Positions 17,550-26,278 of a DNA stretch of 34,767 nt are shown here, piece by piece; the stretch's first letter is position 1, and each line of letters opens with the position of its first letter. The stretch is from positions 1 through 34,767 of the forward strand of contig JAMDDE010000019.1 in assembly GCA_023489235.1 (NCBI GenBank). Reading direction: 5' to 3'. The DNA comes from Actinomycetota bacterium. GTDB taxonomy: Bacteria > Actinomycetota > Acidimicrobiia > Acidimicrobiales > JAMDDE01. The notes under the pieces are model-generated. The model saw only the letters and a list, made by a program, of their open reading frames with translations. It ran no database searches and had not been told where the DNA came from. Made by a program: the position numbers and the translations under genes.

Positions 17550-19270
17550 ACATCCACTCCATACCTGTTACTGCAACAGGACAAGCAATAGCCAACAAGC
17601 TGCCCTTCCCTTGCCACCACGGCAAGGCTGCTGAGCACATACAACAGGCATGGAATGAGGTGGACGGCCTAGTCATCATTGGGGCTCTACCCATTGCTCT
17701 ACGACTCACGGCCCCTTTGCTCCATGACAAACAGTCCGACCCTGCCGTGGTAGCAGTAGACGACAAGGGCAAGTTCGCCATTGCCATGACAGGAGGCCAT
17801 CGTCACACCAAACGATTAGGCTCCAACTACCTGGCCAAATTGGTAGCTGGCATATTGGGAGCGCAGCCTATCATCACCACTTCGTCGGAACTGAACGAGA
17901 CGTTCCCCTTGGATGACGTAGAAGGCTTCAAGACTACAGGGGATGTGTCCGGATTGGCACAGGAGATGATCAAGGGCGCCAACCCAGTTGTTGACAACCG
18001 CCTCAGTTGGCCCCTCCCTCCGGAGTTCCCTCACGGCAATGGCCCCGGTCGCCTGGTGGTCACGGATCACATTGAACCAATGGAGAAGTTGACGGTATTT
18101 TGGCACCCCCCCTCCCTGGTGGTCGGTGTAGGCATTGCAAGCCAGGCTACGACAGCTGAGCTCATCGACTTCGCGGAGTCGTCCTTGAAAAGCAACAACC
18201 TAACTCCTTATTCAGTTGGGGCTATAGCGACTATCGACCGGAAGGGAGCTGAACCTGCTGTTGTAGGTCTTGCTAACCACTTCCGCGTTCCGATCCAGCT
18301 TTTCTCCGCAGAGGAGCTAGATCGTCAATTGGTTCCCACGCCCAACGAACAAGTGAGATCCTTCATGGGAACTGCTAGCGTAGCTGAAGCAGCAGCCCTC
18401 TTGGCAGCTGGTCCCCACGGAGAGTTGTTGGTCGGCAAGCAGACTGACATTAGAGCCACCCTAGCCATAGCACGTCGAAAGAATCCTCCTGGGTCGGTAA
18501 GTGTGATAGGGATTGGTCCTGGATCACCAGAGCAAAGAAGTTTAAGCGCTATAGCGGCCATAAAACAAGCGAATGTCGTTCTCGGCTACGCCCCTTACCT
18601 GACAAGCATCGACGACCTGCTGACTCCCTCGCAGCAAATTGTGGCCTATCAAATTGGCGAGGAGATCCATCGAGTGCAGCATGCTTTGTCATTGGCTCGT
18701 CAAGGATACCATGTTGCACTGGTCAGCTCTGGTGATCCGGGAGTGTACGGGATGGCATCTCCTTTACTGGAGGAAGCTATCCGCCAAGAAGAGCTCTCAT
18801 CCACGGGTGTAGCGATATCGGTGGTGCCCGGGGTGACCGCCGCCCTGAGCGCTGCCGCAGCCCTAGGGGCCCCTTTGGCTAGTGACTATGCAGTCATCAG
18901 CCTTTCTGACCTGCTCACTCCCTGGGAGGTTATCGAAAGACGCCTACAGTTGGCTAGTGAAGCCGACCTAACCATAGTACTGTACAACCCAGCATCCAAA
19001 AGACGCCTATGGCAACTCCCTAGAGCATTAGAAATAATTGCTAATCATCGTCATCCCTCGACTCCTGTAGGGATGGCAACCGACATTTCACGACCGGGAG
19101 AACGGGTCCACCTCACCACTCTGGCAGAACTGGACATCTCATCGGTCACGATGACCACATGCATCATAGTAGGATCATCCAATACATTTAGAGCTGGAAA
19201 ATGGATGATAACGAGGAGAGGCTACCCAACAGAGACAGAACAGGCAGGAACAACTGAATGCCTTCAGTAG
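17546..19270 (+). CDS. cbiG-cbiH: Fused CbiG (ring-opening hydrolase) and CbiH/CobJ (C17-methyltransferase)
   Basis: The 574-residue protein combines CbiG (about 1-315), which opens the delta-lactone of cobalt-precorrin-5A and releases acetaldehyde, with CbiH/CobJ (about 320-565), which methylates C17 and contracts the ring. CbiG motifs: VDGLVIIGALPIALR, FAIAMTGGHRH, VVGVGIAS, and the C-terminal AIATIDRKGAEPAVVGLA with FSAEEL. CbiH motifs: VIGIGPGSPEQRS, VSSGDPGVYGMASPL, VVPGVTAALSAAAALGAP and LYNPASKRR. ATG 17546 overlaps the cobL stop; an extension to 17501 lies within cobL. The fusion links two neighbouring steps of the anaerobic route. The 3' end overlaps the ferredoxin gene by 13 bases. 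Confidence 0.94.
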   Translation: MNIHSIPVTATGQAIANKLPFPCHHGKAAEHIQQAWNEVDGLVIIGALPIALRLTAPLLHDKQSDPAVVAVDDKGKFAIAMTGGHRHTKRLGSNYLAKLVAGILGAQPIITTSSELNETFPLDDVEGFKTTGDVSGLAQEMIKGANPVVDNRLSWPLPPEFPHGNGPGRLVVTDHIEPMEKLTVFWHPPSLVVGVGIASQATTAELIDFAESSLKSNNLTPYSVGAIATIDRKGAEPAVVGLANHFRVPIQLFSAEELDRQLVPTPNEQVRSFMGTASVAEAAALLAAGPHGELLVGKQTDIRATLAIARRKNPPGSVSVIGIGPGSPEQRSLSAIAAIKQANVVLGYAPYLTSIDDLLTPSQQIVAYQIGEEIHRVQHALSLARQGYHVALVSSGDPGVYGMASPLLEEAIRQEELSSTGVAISVVPGVTAALSAAAALGAPLASDYAVISLSDLLTPWEVIERRLQLASEADLTIVLYNPASKRRLWQLPRALEIIANHRHPSTPVGMATDISRPGERVHLTTLAELDISSVTMTTCIIVGSSNTFRAGKWMITRRGYPTETEQAGTTECLQ

Positions 19271-19542
19271 CAACCGATCTCTTGCGAGCACGAACAAGCC
19301 GAGTACGAACAAGCATAGTGATAGAGAGAAACTGTTCGGGATGCGGAACCTGCATAGCCATCTGTCCATCAATGGCTATCCGACCGGCACCTGGAGGAAA
19401 ACCTGCCGTACTCTCGCACCGTTGTTACGGCTGCCTCGATTGCGTAGAGGTGTGCCCCACTGGAGCCATCCACGAAATAGGGACAGAACAACTAACCAAC
19501 TCTGCTTTGATGAAAGCGAAGAAGAATGAATCAGCTGGATGA
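19258..19542 (+). CDS. 2x[4Fe-4S] ferredoxin in the cobalamin operon
   Basis: A 94-residue protein with two complete CxxCxxCxxxCP clusters: Cys26/29/32/36 and Cys56/59/62/66, so it should bind two [4Fe-4S] clusters and carry electrons at low potential. A basic N-terminal stretch (about 1-20, Arg-rich) and a polar C-terminus flank the core. The ATG lies inside the end of the cbiG-cbiH gene and its end overlaps cobH by 17 bases, so it is co-translated with cobalamin enzymes. A role as electron donor for a reductive step (corrin ring cobalt reduction or precorrin-6A reduction) is inference; an independent ferredoxin that merely sits here cannot be excluded. Confidence 0.9.
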   Translation: MPSVATDLLRARTSRVRTSIVIERNCSGCGTCIAICPSMAIRPAPGGKPAVLSHRCYGCLDCVEVCPTGAIHEIGTEQLTNSALMKAKKNESAG

Positions 19543-20338
19543 GCGCGAGCCCCATCCGATCGAGGTCGAGAGCTACGAAATAATCAGTGATCTCGTTGAT
19601 CTGACTAAGTTCACCTCCAAGACCCGCTCGATCGTGCAAAGAGTAATTCATGCAACGGCCGATCTCGACTATGCAACAACCATGCTGCTCACTGATACGG
19701 CAGTGGAAGCCGGGCTCGAAGCCATATCCAAGGGGGCACCGATCATCTGTGACGTCACCATGTTGATGAGTGGCATTACTGCATACCCGGCAACATGCTA
19801 TCTGCCCAAGTTGGCAGAGCATCGGAACACTACTACAACAGACCCCTCGAGTTCGGCTTCTTCGCAAATAAATTCGCACATAAAGCAGATAAAATCGATC
19901 AAGTCCAGTTCTAGGAGAACAAAACCCAACGGGAAGAGTGCTGCCAGGAGTCGGACTGGCGATGGACCTACTCCTTTCTCCCACGGGCCAGATCTCAGCA
20001 GAGAAACCATCCCCACCCGCAGTGCTCGAGCCATGAGACTTGCAGCTGCAGAACATCCAGAAGGAGCAATAATTGCAGTTGGATGTGCCCCTACCGCTCT
20101 TTTCGAGATTCTCAGGCTAGTCGAGGAGGGTTCTTTAAGGCCAGCTTTGGTCATAGGCATGCCAGTCGGTTTTGTGGGCGCCAGTGATGCCAAGGAATAC
20201 CTTGCCGCTGTCCTACCTAAAACCTCAATAACCAATAGCGGCCCTAAAGGTGGGAGTGCAGCAACTGCCGCTGCAGTCAACGCCTTGGTGGGATTGGGTC
20301 GGACCACGGAAAATGCTAATCACTACAGGCATTCATGA
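19526..20338 (+). CDS. cobH/cbiC: Precorrin-8X methylmutase with a Ser/Lys-rich insertion
   Basis: CobH/CbiC moves the methyl group from C11 to C12, giving (cobalt-)hydrogenobyrinate. The catalytic His42 in RVIHATAD, the CDVTML segment, VAVGCAPTALF-like block (AVGCAPTALFEILRL, 184-198), VIGMPVGFVGASDAKE and GGSAATAAAVNAL are all present. Family members are about 210 residues; this one has 270. The extra length sits at about 97-160 (nucleotides 19814-20005), a low-complexity basic Ser/Thr/Lys/Arg segment between the CYLPK and TRSARAMRLA blocks. The frame is open across it and both halves are intact, so the enzyme is probably active with a surface loop. ATG 19526 overlaps the ferredoxin gene. 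Confidence 0.93.
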   Translation: MNQLDEREPHPIEVESYEIISDLVDLTKFTSKTRSIVQRVIHATADLDYATTMLLTDTAVEAGLEAISKGAPIICDVTMLMSGITAYPATCYLPKLAEHRNTTTTDPSSSASSQINSHIKQIKSIKSSSRRTKPNGKSAARSRTGDGPTPFSHGPDLSRETIPTRSARAMRLAAAEHPEGAIIAVGCAPTALFEILRLVEEGSLRPALVIGMPVGFVGASDAKEYLAAVLPKTSITNSGPKGGSAATAAAVNALVGLGRTTENANHYRHS

Positions 20339-20348
20339 AGGAGCTAAC

Positions 20349-21248
20349 TTGGGTCCCAAGAACGCTTTAGTACTCATAGGCCATGGAAGCCAATCCGCAC
20401 AAGGCATAGCCCAGTTCGAACAGCTAGTCTCCGATTTGTCGCGCTCGAGAACAGATCTATGGATTAGCTATGGATTCATAGAATTTGCTCAGCCGACCAT
20501 TGATCAAGCACTCGACACCGCGGTAGACCACGGAGCCACCACAGTAGTGGCGGTACCGCTGGTCCTCACTGGGGCTGGCCATATGAAAGACGACGGGCCT
20601 CGTGCACTGATCAGAGCTCGAAAGCGCCACCCAATGATCAACTTCTACTACGCAAGGGCACTAGGAATCCATCCCCTCATCCTGGAAGTAGCTGAGGAGC
20701 GCTGCTTGAAAACTGCTTCGGCTAACGACTGCCAACCCGATGCCGTGGTACTCATAGGAAGAGGGTCAACCGATCCAGACGCCAACTCGGACTTGTACAA
20801 GATATCTCGCCTGTTGGCAGATTCAAGAAGGTTGACCTCTACCTATGCGACAGGTCTTGCTCCACTAGGGGCTGCTTCAATGGCAGGACCGCTTGCCTTG
20901 GTAGAACCGGCTTTCATCTCTTTGGCCCCTCCGTCGTTGTTGGAGACCCTTGAACGACTAAAAAAACTAGGAGCACGAAGTATCATCGTCCAGCCTTACT
21001 TCCTTTTCACTGGGGTGCTGGTTGAGCGCATTCGAGAACAAGCTCGGTCCTGGGCTGCCTCCAACCCTTCCATCGAGGTACACACTTCCCCGGAGCTGGG
21101 TCCAGATGACAGAATAAACTCCGTGATAACCACTAGGTATGAAGAAGCGTTACGGCAAGAGATCACTCCTAACTGTGACCTATGCATACATAGGTATCCA
21201 TTGCCTGGCTACGAACATAAACTGCACGTACCCATCCCCGATCGATAG
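20349..21248 (+). CDS. cbiX: Sirohydrochlorin cobaltochelatase CbiX (long, two-domain form)
   Basis: CbiX inserts Co2+ into sirohydrochlorin, the committed early step of anaerobic cobalamin synthesis. The start is TTG 20349, chosen because AAGGAG (20338-20343) lies 5 bases upstream and the product then begins MGPKNALVLIGHGS, as family members do; an ATG at 20313 is possible. The 299-residue chain is a tandem of two CbiX domains. The first has the metal-binding His of LIGHGS and of GAGHMKDD; the second reads LIGRGSTDPDAN and PYFLFTGVLVERI, with Arg/Val where the His residues would be, so only the first half seems catalytic. The end carries NCDLCIHRYPLPGYEHK, with two Cys. Last gene of the operon; convergent with the next gene, 13 bases away. 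Confidence 0.93.
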   Translation: MGPKNALVLIGHGSQSAQGIAQFEQLVSDLSRSRTDLWISYGFIEFAQPTIDQALDTAVDHGATTVVAVPLVLTGAGHMKDDGPRALIRARKRHPMINFYYARALGIHPLILEVAEERCLKTASANDCQPDAVVLIGRGSTDPDANSDLYKISRLLADSRRLTSTYATGLAPLGAASMAGPLALVEPAFISLAPPSLLETLERLKKLGARSIIVQPYFLFTGVLVERIREQARSWAASNPSIEVHTSPELGPDDRINSVITTRYEEALRQEITPNCDLCIHRYPLPGYEHKLHVPIPDR

Positions 21249-21261
21249 TCTCGCTACTCGT

Positions 21262-22506
21262 TCATCGCCATACTCTCCACCAAAACGAAGGGGGAGATAT
21301 CTTCTCGGCAGCCACTAGTGGTACTACCCACTGTCTATGAGGATCTACCTTCACCACTAGATCACCAACAACCTGATCCAAGCCAAGTTGGTTAGAGGAC
21401 AAGGGTTGTAAACGAGCCTCGAACTTGATGCTTTGCGTAGGCCATCTCATGATGGTCAAGCCAGAGCCAGTGATGACAGGTGTCGTCCTGTGCCTCCAAG
21501 GGACCTTGACATACCCAACCACCTCCCCTTTATCGAGCACGATCACCTTCTCCAAGGCTGATGAGGATATGGCATCCAACGTCTTGGCAATGTTCTGGGC
21601 GACATCAAGAGAGCGGTACCCTTGTTGTCCCAGTACAACTGCCAAGGAGGTGACAGGCCCTAGTGGACCAGGGCGCCTTAGAGCAAGGGCTATGCACCCT
21701 CCTGCTTGGTTGGTAAAACCCGATTTGACTCCAACTACCCCACCCCTACCTATGCCCTTTACATAATTGCGTACTGGATAAGGGATCAACGGCAGGACCA
21801 CCTCTGGTTGATCCACTATGGCTGCAAAGGTAGGGTTGGCCATATCCAGCTCAACGAGGCGTAGGACATCACTGGCTGTGCTCACTGTGGTCGGGTTGTA
21901 CCCACTAGGGCTCGTATAGTGAGTGTGATGAAGTCCAAGGTGCTCAGCTGTCGTGTTCATCTCATGCACGAACGCTGCTACACTCCCTGCAGTCCACCTG
22001 GCAAGCATCTTTGCAACATCATTTGCCGAGCGGACGAGCAAAGCATCCAAAAGCTGTCGTTCCGTGAGCTCTTCGCCGCGTTGCAAGGGGATGGAGGATT
22101 GGTCAGTAGCTAGATCTTCTGCCCAATCACCTTGATCTGCGGAAGTCACCTTGATCTCTGGTCCTGGTTGCCCTGACAGCAAAGGATGATGCACGAGCAC
22201 TATATAGGCAGTCATTAGCTTAGCTAGGCTGGCAATTGGCACAGGAGTTTGTGTACCGTGCAAAGCTACCAGGTCGTCGATGTCTTCCACTCCAACTGCA
22301 GCTTGACCTGAAACTGGCCAAGGCCACGTATCAGGCGCTGGAGAAGGTACGGCTCTTGCAATGGTTGAAGGTATTCTCAGGTGAACTACTGGAGCTGGGA
22401 TTGACCGTTCCCCTAAACCTATTCCTAAGAGAATTACCAGAATCACGGGAACGATCATCGCTGCAAAACGAGGCCATGGTCGCTGACTAAACGAGTTCAC
22501 AGACAA
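21262..22506 (-). CDS. D-alanyl-D-alanine carboxypeptidase (PBP5/DacA-like)
   Basis: A serine peptidase of family S11 that trims the stem peptide of peptidoglycan outside the membrane. The 414-residue protein has an N-terminal membrane anchor (about 14-32) and the three penicillin-binding motifs: SLAK (Ser93, Lys96), SAN (160-162) and KSG (261-263). A beta-rich C-terminal domain follows from about 310. The start is TTG 22506, with a GGGGG-rich ribosome site 5 bases upstream; GTG 22500 is an alternative. The gene converges on the cobalamin operon and lies 53 bases downstream of pncA, so it may be read from the pncA promoter. Confidence 0.93.
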   Translation of the reverse strand: MSVNSFSQRPWPRFAAMIVPVILVILLGIGLGERSIPAPVVHLRIPSTIARAVPSPAPDTWPWPVSGQAAVGVEDIDDLVALHGTQTPVPIASLAKLMTAYIVLVHHPLLSGQPGPEIKVTSADQGDWAEDLATDQSSIPLQRGEELTERQLLDALLVRSANDVAKMLARWTAGSVAAFVHEMNTTAEHLGLHHTHYTSPSGYNPTTVSTASDVLRLVELDMANPTFAAIVDQPEVVLPLIPYPVRNYVKGIGRGGVVGVKSGFTNQAGGCIALALRRPGPLGPVTSLAVVLGQQGYRSLDVAQNIAKTLDAISSSALEKVIVLDKGEVVGYVKVPWRHRTTPVITGSGLTIMRWPTQSIKFEARLQPLSSNQLGLDQVVGDLVVKVDPHRQWVVPLVAAEKISPPSFWWRVWR

Positions 22507-22559
22507 GTCCGCCCCCTCTCCTGGAACACGCTCCTCCCTGCTCTTAGCTAAATGCAGCC

Positions 22560-23168
22560 TTATCTTGAACTAGCTTCTGCATCGTTAGCTATCTGCTCTC
22601 CAGAGGCCGAGATATGCACTCCTTCAGCCTCTAACGCAGCCAATATCTGTTCCGTAGAGATAGCGTCCACTCCAGCACATAGATCTGTCAGCACAGTTGT
22701 ATCGAACCCCCTACGAAGAGCATCCCTGGCCGTTGCACCTACACAAAAGTCCGTAGCGATGCCCACTACATCTACTGCTGTAACTCCTTGTTCGCGCAGC
22801 CAGGTCTCCAGATCCACCCCTGTTCTCGATACCCCTTCAAAACCAGAGTAGGCAGGAGAGAATCGACCCTTGCTGAAGACTTCGTCCAGGGAAACGGTGA
22901 GATTAGGGTGCAAAGCGGCCCCATAGCTATTGATCAAACAGTGAACTGGCCATGAATCCTTGTAATCTGGCTCCTCGGAGAAATGCCCCCCTGGATCCTC
23001 ATGCTCGTCCTTGGTGGCAACTATCACGTCATACCGGTCACGAGCACTATCCACCCATTCACCGATCAGACGAGCAACTCTCTCTCCTCCTGCAACTGCC
23101 AAAGATCCACCTTCGCAAAAATCATTTTGGACATCTACCACTATCAAGGCTCGTACGGTTGATCCCAT
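22560..23168 (-). CDS. pncA: Nicotinamidase/pyrazinamidase
   Basis: PncA hydrolyses nicotinamide to nicotinate in NAD salvage and would activate pyrazinamide. The 202-residue protein has the complete catalytic triad Asp12 (VDVQNDF), Lys100 (FSKGRF) and Cys142 (GIATDFCVGAT). The metal site KDEHEDPGGHFS (Asp54, His56, His62) plus His77 in SWPVHC matches the Mycobacterium tuberculosis enzyme spacing known from the literature. ATG 23168 is the first start in frame. It lies 160 bases beyond the pncB stop on the same strand, so the two salvage enzymes are neighbours but may have separate promoters. Confidence 0.96.
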   Translation of the reverse strand: MGSTVRALIVVDVQNDFCEGGSLAVAGGERVARLIGEWVDSARDRYDVIVATKDEHEDPGGHFSEEPDYKDSWPVHCLINSYGAALHPNLTVSLDEVFSKGRFSPAYSGFEGVSRTGVDLETWLREQGVTAVDVVGIATDFCVGATARDALRRGFDTTVLTDLCAGVDAISTEQILAALEAEGVHISASGEQIANDAEASSR

Positions 23169-23328
23169 GACTACATATGCCTCACTGTCAACATCTCACT
23201 ACAAATCGTCGAAGTTGCATCCTCGGACTCCAGAATCAAAGAACTTCATACCCCAAAGTTCAGGACTATATTTTCAGCCAAAATGTTTTCGGCAGAGATA
23301 CTCTCAGCTAAATAACTAAATAAAACTA
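23169..23328 (-). other. pncB-pncA intergenic region
   Basis: This 160-base gap is AT-rich near 23260-23330. A perfect TTGACA (23191-23186, minus strand) is present, but the position 17 bases further on falls on the pncA ATG (ATGGGA), not on a -10 box. I see no intrinsic terminator with a T-run after pncB. Confidence 0.4.
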
Positions 23329-24654
23329 TCATCTTGAGTTGGCTGATGCATCTGGAGCCCATGGACCACTGAGAACAAGTGCTGGATCTCCAGGTGACAA
23401 CTCTAAGGCTGCCGCCGGCAACTCTGCCATTGCAAGACGATGGTGCGCTCGAGCTTCTTCCAAGGTAAATCTTCCCACTGGCTCACCTTCTCGCATGACC
23501 GGAACCTGAAGAGGTCGTGCGCTGTCGGGAATGCTGGATGTGGCCACATCGATATGTTCGGCAACCGCAAGACCTTGCTCGTCGAACAGCCTATAGGCCA
23601 CCTTGCGACCACCGAGGTTGGACTTTGCCAGGGAAGCTTTGGCGACTGGCTTCATGGACGCCTCCCCTCTATCTGCATCTGCAATGGCTACCAACTTGTA
23701 GACGAAGTTAGGGGTTGGGACCCCGGAGCCAGTAACCACCTTCGTGCCCACTCCATAGGCATCAATTGGTGCATCTGCAAGTGCAGCGATTCTGTACTCG
23801 TCCAGATCACCAGAGACTACTATCCTGGTCTTGGTAGCTCCTAGATCATCCAAGAGAGAACGCGCCTTCCAAGATTCTTCGAACAGATCACCAGAGTCGA
23901 TCCGTATAGCCCCTAGATCTGTTCCGGCAACGCTGACAGCTGAGCGTATTCCTTGCGGAATATCGAAGGTGTCTACCAACAAGGTAGTACCCGTCCCTTG
24001 GACGGCTATCTGAGCCTGGAACGCACTGGCTTCATCGGGATAAGCAAGGATGAAAGCGTGAGCAACCGTACCCGCACTTGGAATACCGTACCTACGTGCA
24101 GCCTCCAAATTGGAGGTGCTGGCAAAACCAACCAAGTAAGCAGCACGAGCAGCCGACACAGCAGCTTCTTCATGGGTGCGCCTGCTGCCCATCTCGATTA
24201 TGGAGCGACCCTTTGCGGCCTGAACCATCCGAGAGGCAGCGGCAGCTACCGCTGAGTCATGGTTCAGAACGGAAAGAACTACCGTCTCCAACACCAATGC
24301 CTCAGCAAAGCTTGCCTCCACTGTGAGGACGGGAGAGAAAGGGAAGTACAGCTCACCTTCGGCGTATGCATCTATGTCGCCTCGAAATCTGTAATTGGCC
24401 AAATAGGACAGACAGCTGGAGCTGACTACACCCTCCTGCTCGAGCTCCTTCAAGTCGGAATCGTCGAATGCAAAAGAGCTAATTATCTCTATCAGTCTTC
24501 CCAGCCCTGCCACCACGCCATACCGTCTTCCTCCCGCTAACGAGCGCGTGAAGACTTCGAACACCGATCGACGATTCGCCATGCCAGAGCGAAGGGCGGC
24601 ATCCAACATGGTGAGTTCATATCTATCAGTATGAAGCCCACTGAAATAAGACAT
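23329..24654 (-). CDS. pncB: Nicotinate phosphoribosyltransferase
   Basis: PncB converts nicotinate and phosphoribosyl pyrophosphate to nicotinate mononucleotide, the step after PncA. The 441-residue protein starts with the family block TDRYELTML and contains FEVFTR, the central AVQGTGTTLLVDTFD and RIDSGDL segments, VSGDLDEYRIAAL and GVGTKVVTG, which form the PRPP/nicotinate site. ATG 24654 is preceded by AGGAG with 6 bases spacing, a strong ribosome site. With pncA it makes a nicotinamide-to-NaMN salvage pair. Confidence 0.95.
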   Translation of the reverse strand: MSYFSGLHTDRYELTMLDAALRSGMANRRSVFEVFTRSLAGGRRYGVVAGLGRLIEIISSFAFDDSDLKELEQEGVVSSSCLSYLANYRFRGDIDAYAEGELYFPFSPVLTVEASFAEALVLETVVLSVLNHDSAVAAAASRMVQAAKGRSIIEMGSRRTHEEAAVSAARAAYLVGFASTSNLEAARRYGIPSAGTVAHAFILAYPDEASAFQAQIAVQGTGTTLLVDTFDIPQGIRSAVSVAGTDLGAIRIDSGDLFEESWKARSLLDDLGATKTRIVVSGDLDEYRIAALADAPIDAYGVGTKVVTGSGVPTPNFVYKLVAIADADRGEASMKPVAKASLAKSNLGGRKVAYRLFDEQGLAVAEHIDVATSSIPDSARPLQVPVMREGEPVGRFTLEEARAHHRLAMAELPAAALELSPGDPALVLSGPWAPDASANSR

Positions 24655-24796
24655 ACGGTTCTCCTAATGAATATTCACGGACAACTAAGCGCCCTCCCAC
24701 CGCCTTTGAACCATACAGTATCTATGCTCAGCCTTGGCAGACCCAGGCAACCTCAATCGATGAAAGAAGCCGTAGCCAAGAGTGGGAGCTCACTGC

Positions 24797-26215
24797 CTAC
24801 AGCTGAATTGCCTTTACCTCTAGATACTCCTCCAATCCATACTTGCCCAGCTCTCTTCCATTACCAGACTGTTTATACCCACCAAAGGGTGCCAGTGGAT
24901 TGAACGCTCCGCCGTTCACGTCTACTTGGCCAGTACGCAATCGACGAGCTACTCGCATGGCTCTCTCCTGGTCTGCCGACCAAACTGCACCGGCCAGGCC
25001 GTAGTCGGTAGCATTGGCTATACGAACCGCGTCGTCTTCATCGGTGTAGGGAAGAATGGATAGAACTGGGCCAAATATCTCCTCCTTGGCAATGGTCATC
25101 TCCATGGTTACCTCCGAGAAAACAGTTGGTTTCACAAAATACCCACGATCCAGCCCATCGGGAGGCTCTGCACCGCCAACAAGAAGTTTGGCCCCTTGCT
25201 CTATACCTAGCTTGATGTAGTTCCTCACCCGGTCACGCTGAGCCGCTGAAACCAGTGGCCCAATACGCACTCCTTCCTCGAATGGATCCCCGACCTTGTA
25301 CTTGGCCACCTCTGCCACTACTGCCTCCTCTACCTCGGCCAACCTGGAAGCAGGCACCAGCATCCTGGTCAAAGCATTGCAAGTCTGCCCGGAGTTCAAG
25401 AAACACAATGATACCCCTGTTCGGGCAGCCCTAGCTATGTCCGCGTCGTCAAGGATGATGTTTGCTGATTTTCCCCCAAGTTCCATAGCCTGACGTTTCA
25501 CGGTTCGAGCAGCCAGCTCATAAACTCGCTTCCCAGCCCTAGTCGATCCAGTAAAGGAAACCATGTCGACAAGGGGATGGGCAGCCACTGCTTCACCTAC
25601 CTCCTGCCCAGTGCCACTCACCAAGTTGAACACCCCAGGAGGAAGGCCGGCTTCGTCGATTACCTCGGTCAACTTGAAGACGCACAGGGGGGCAACTTCA
25701 CTGGGCTTGAGCACCACGGTACATCCAGCGGCCAATGCAGGTGCTACTTTGGCGGCTACTTGGTGTAGTGGGTAGTTCCAGGGAGTAATGGCCCCAACCA
25801 CCCCTGCTGGTTCCCTCACCACCAAAGAGTTCCCAATCCTCTCCTCGAAGGGAAATTCTGTAATTATCTGCGTCATGCTAGAAAAACTGGTTATGGGCAA
25901 ACCGACTTGGATAAGCCTTGCCAGATTGATCGGCATCCCCACCTCTTGAGCGATGGTTGTAGCAACTTCCTCAGTCCTAGCAGCAAGTCCTTGTTGTATA
26001 CGATCAAGTATCTTGGCGCGCTCTTCGATAGTCGTAGTAGACCACTCTTCGAATGCCCTTGATGCTGCCGCTACAGCTCTGTCGACATCTTCCGTCGTAC
26101 CCAAGGGTACAGTCCCCATGACCTCCTCGGTCGTAGAGTTGATCACCTCTAGGGTATCCGTGCCCTTGGAGTCAACCCAAGATCCATCTATGTATAGCTT
26201 GTCCCGTACTTCCAC
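24797..26215 (-). CDS. NAD(P)-dependent aldehyde dehydrogenase
   Basis: A 472-residue member of the aldehyde dehydrogenase superfamily, oxidising an aldehyde to the acid. The catalytic set is complete: Asn147 (TPWNYPL), Lys170 (KPSE), Glu245 (MELGGKS) and the nucleophile Cys279 (NSGQTCNA), with the Rossmann FTGSTRAGK and C-terminal EEIFGPVL and [13 protein letters not shown]. The start is GTG 26215, chosen because AAGGAGAGG lies 6 bases upstream; the frame stays open to 26278, but that part covers an inverted repeat and promoter. The substrate cannot be read from sequence; betaine, semialdehyde and long-chain aldehydes are all possible. Confidence 0.94.
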   Translation of the reverse strand: MEVRDKLYIDGSWVDSKGTDTLEVINSTTEEVMGTVPLGTTEDVDRAVAAASRAFEEWSTTTIEERAKILDRIQQGLAARTEEVATTIAQEVGMPINLARLIQVGLPITSFSSMTQIITEFPFEERIGNSLVVREPAGVVGAITPWNYPLHQVAAKVAPALAAGCTVVLKPSEVAPLCVFKLTEVIDEAGLPPGVFNLVSGTGQEVGEAVAAHPLVDMVSFTGSTRAGKRVYELAARTVKRQAMELGGKSANIILDDADIARAARTGVSLCFLNSGQTCNALTRMLVPASRLAEVEEAVVAEVAKYKVGDPFEEGVRIGPLVSAAQRDRVRNYIKLGIEQGAKLLVGGAEPPDGLDRGYFVKPTVFSEVTMEMTIAKEEIFGPVLSILPYTDEDDAVRIANATDYGLAGAVWSADQERAMRVARRLRTGQVDVNGGAFNPLAPFGGYKQSGNGRELGKYGLEEYLEVKAIQL

Positions 26216-26237
26216 GGCAATCCTCTCCTTGATAAAA

Positions 26238-26278
26238 AGCGTAGACCCGTGATCATGTACCTTCCACAGGTACGTCAC
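26238..26278 (-). promoter_or_regulatory. Aldehyde dehydrogenase promoter with operator-like inverted repeat
   Basis: The arms GTACCT (26257-26262) and AGGTAC (26268-26273) form a perfect 6-bp inverted repeat around TCCAC; outer arms GTGA (26249-26252) and TCAC (26275-26278) add further symmetry. A candidate -10, TACGCT on the minus strand (26243-26238), lies directly downstream, so the repeat would cover the -35/spacer region, the classic place for a repressor. No regulator gene is adjacent; the role is inference. Confidence 0.5.

Noticed and set aside
23163-23191. TTGACA upstream of pncA as a promoter
   Set aside because: The hexamer is perfect, but the base stretch 17 positions downstream is the pncA start itself (ATGGGA) and has no -10 character. 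Transcription from it would begin inside the gene.
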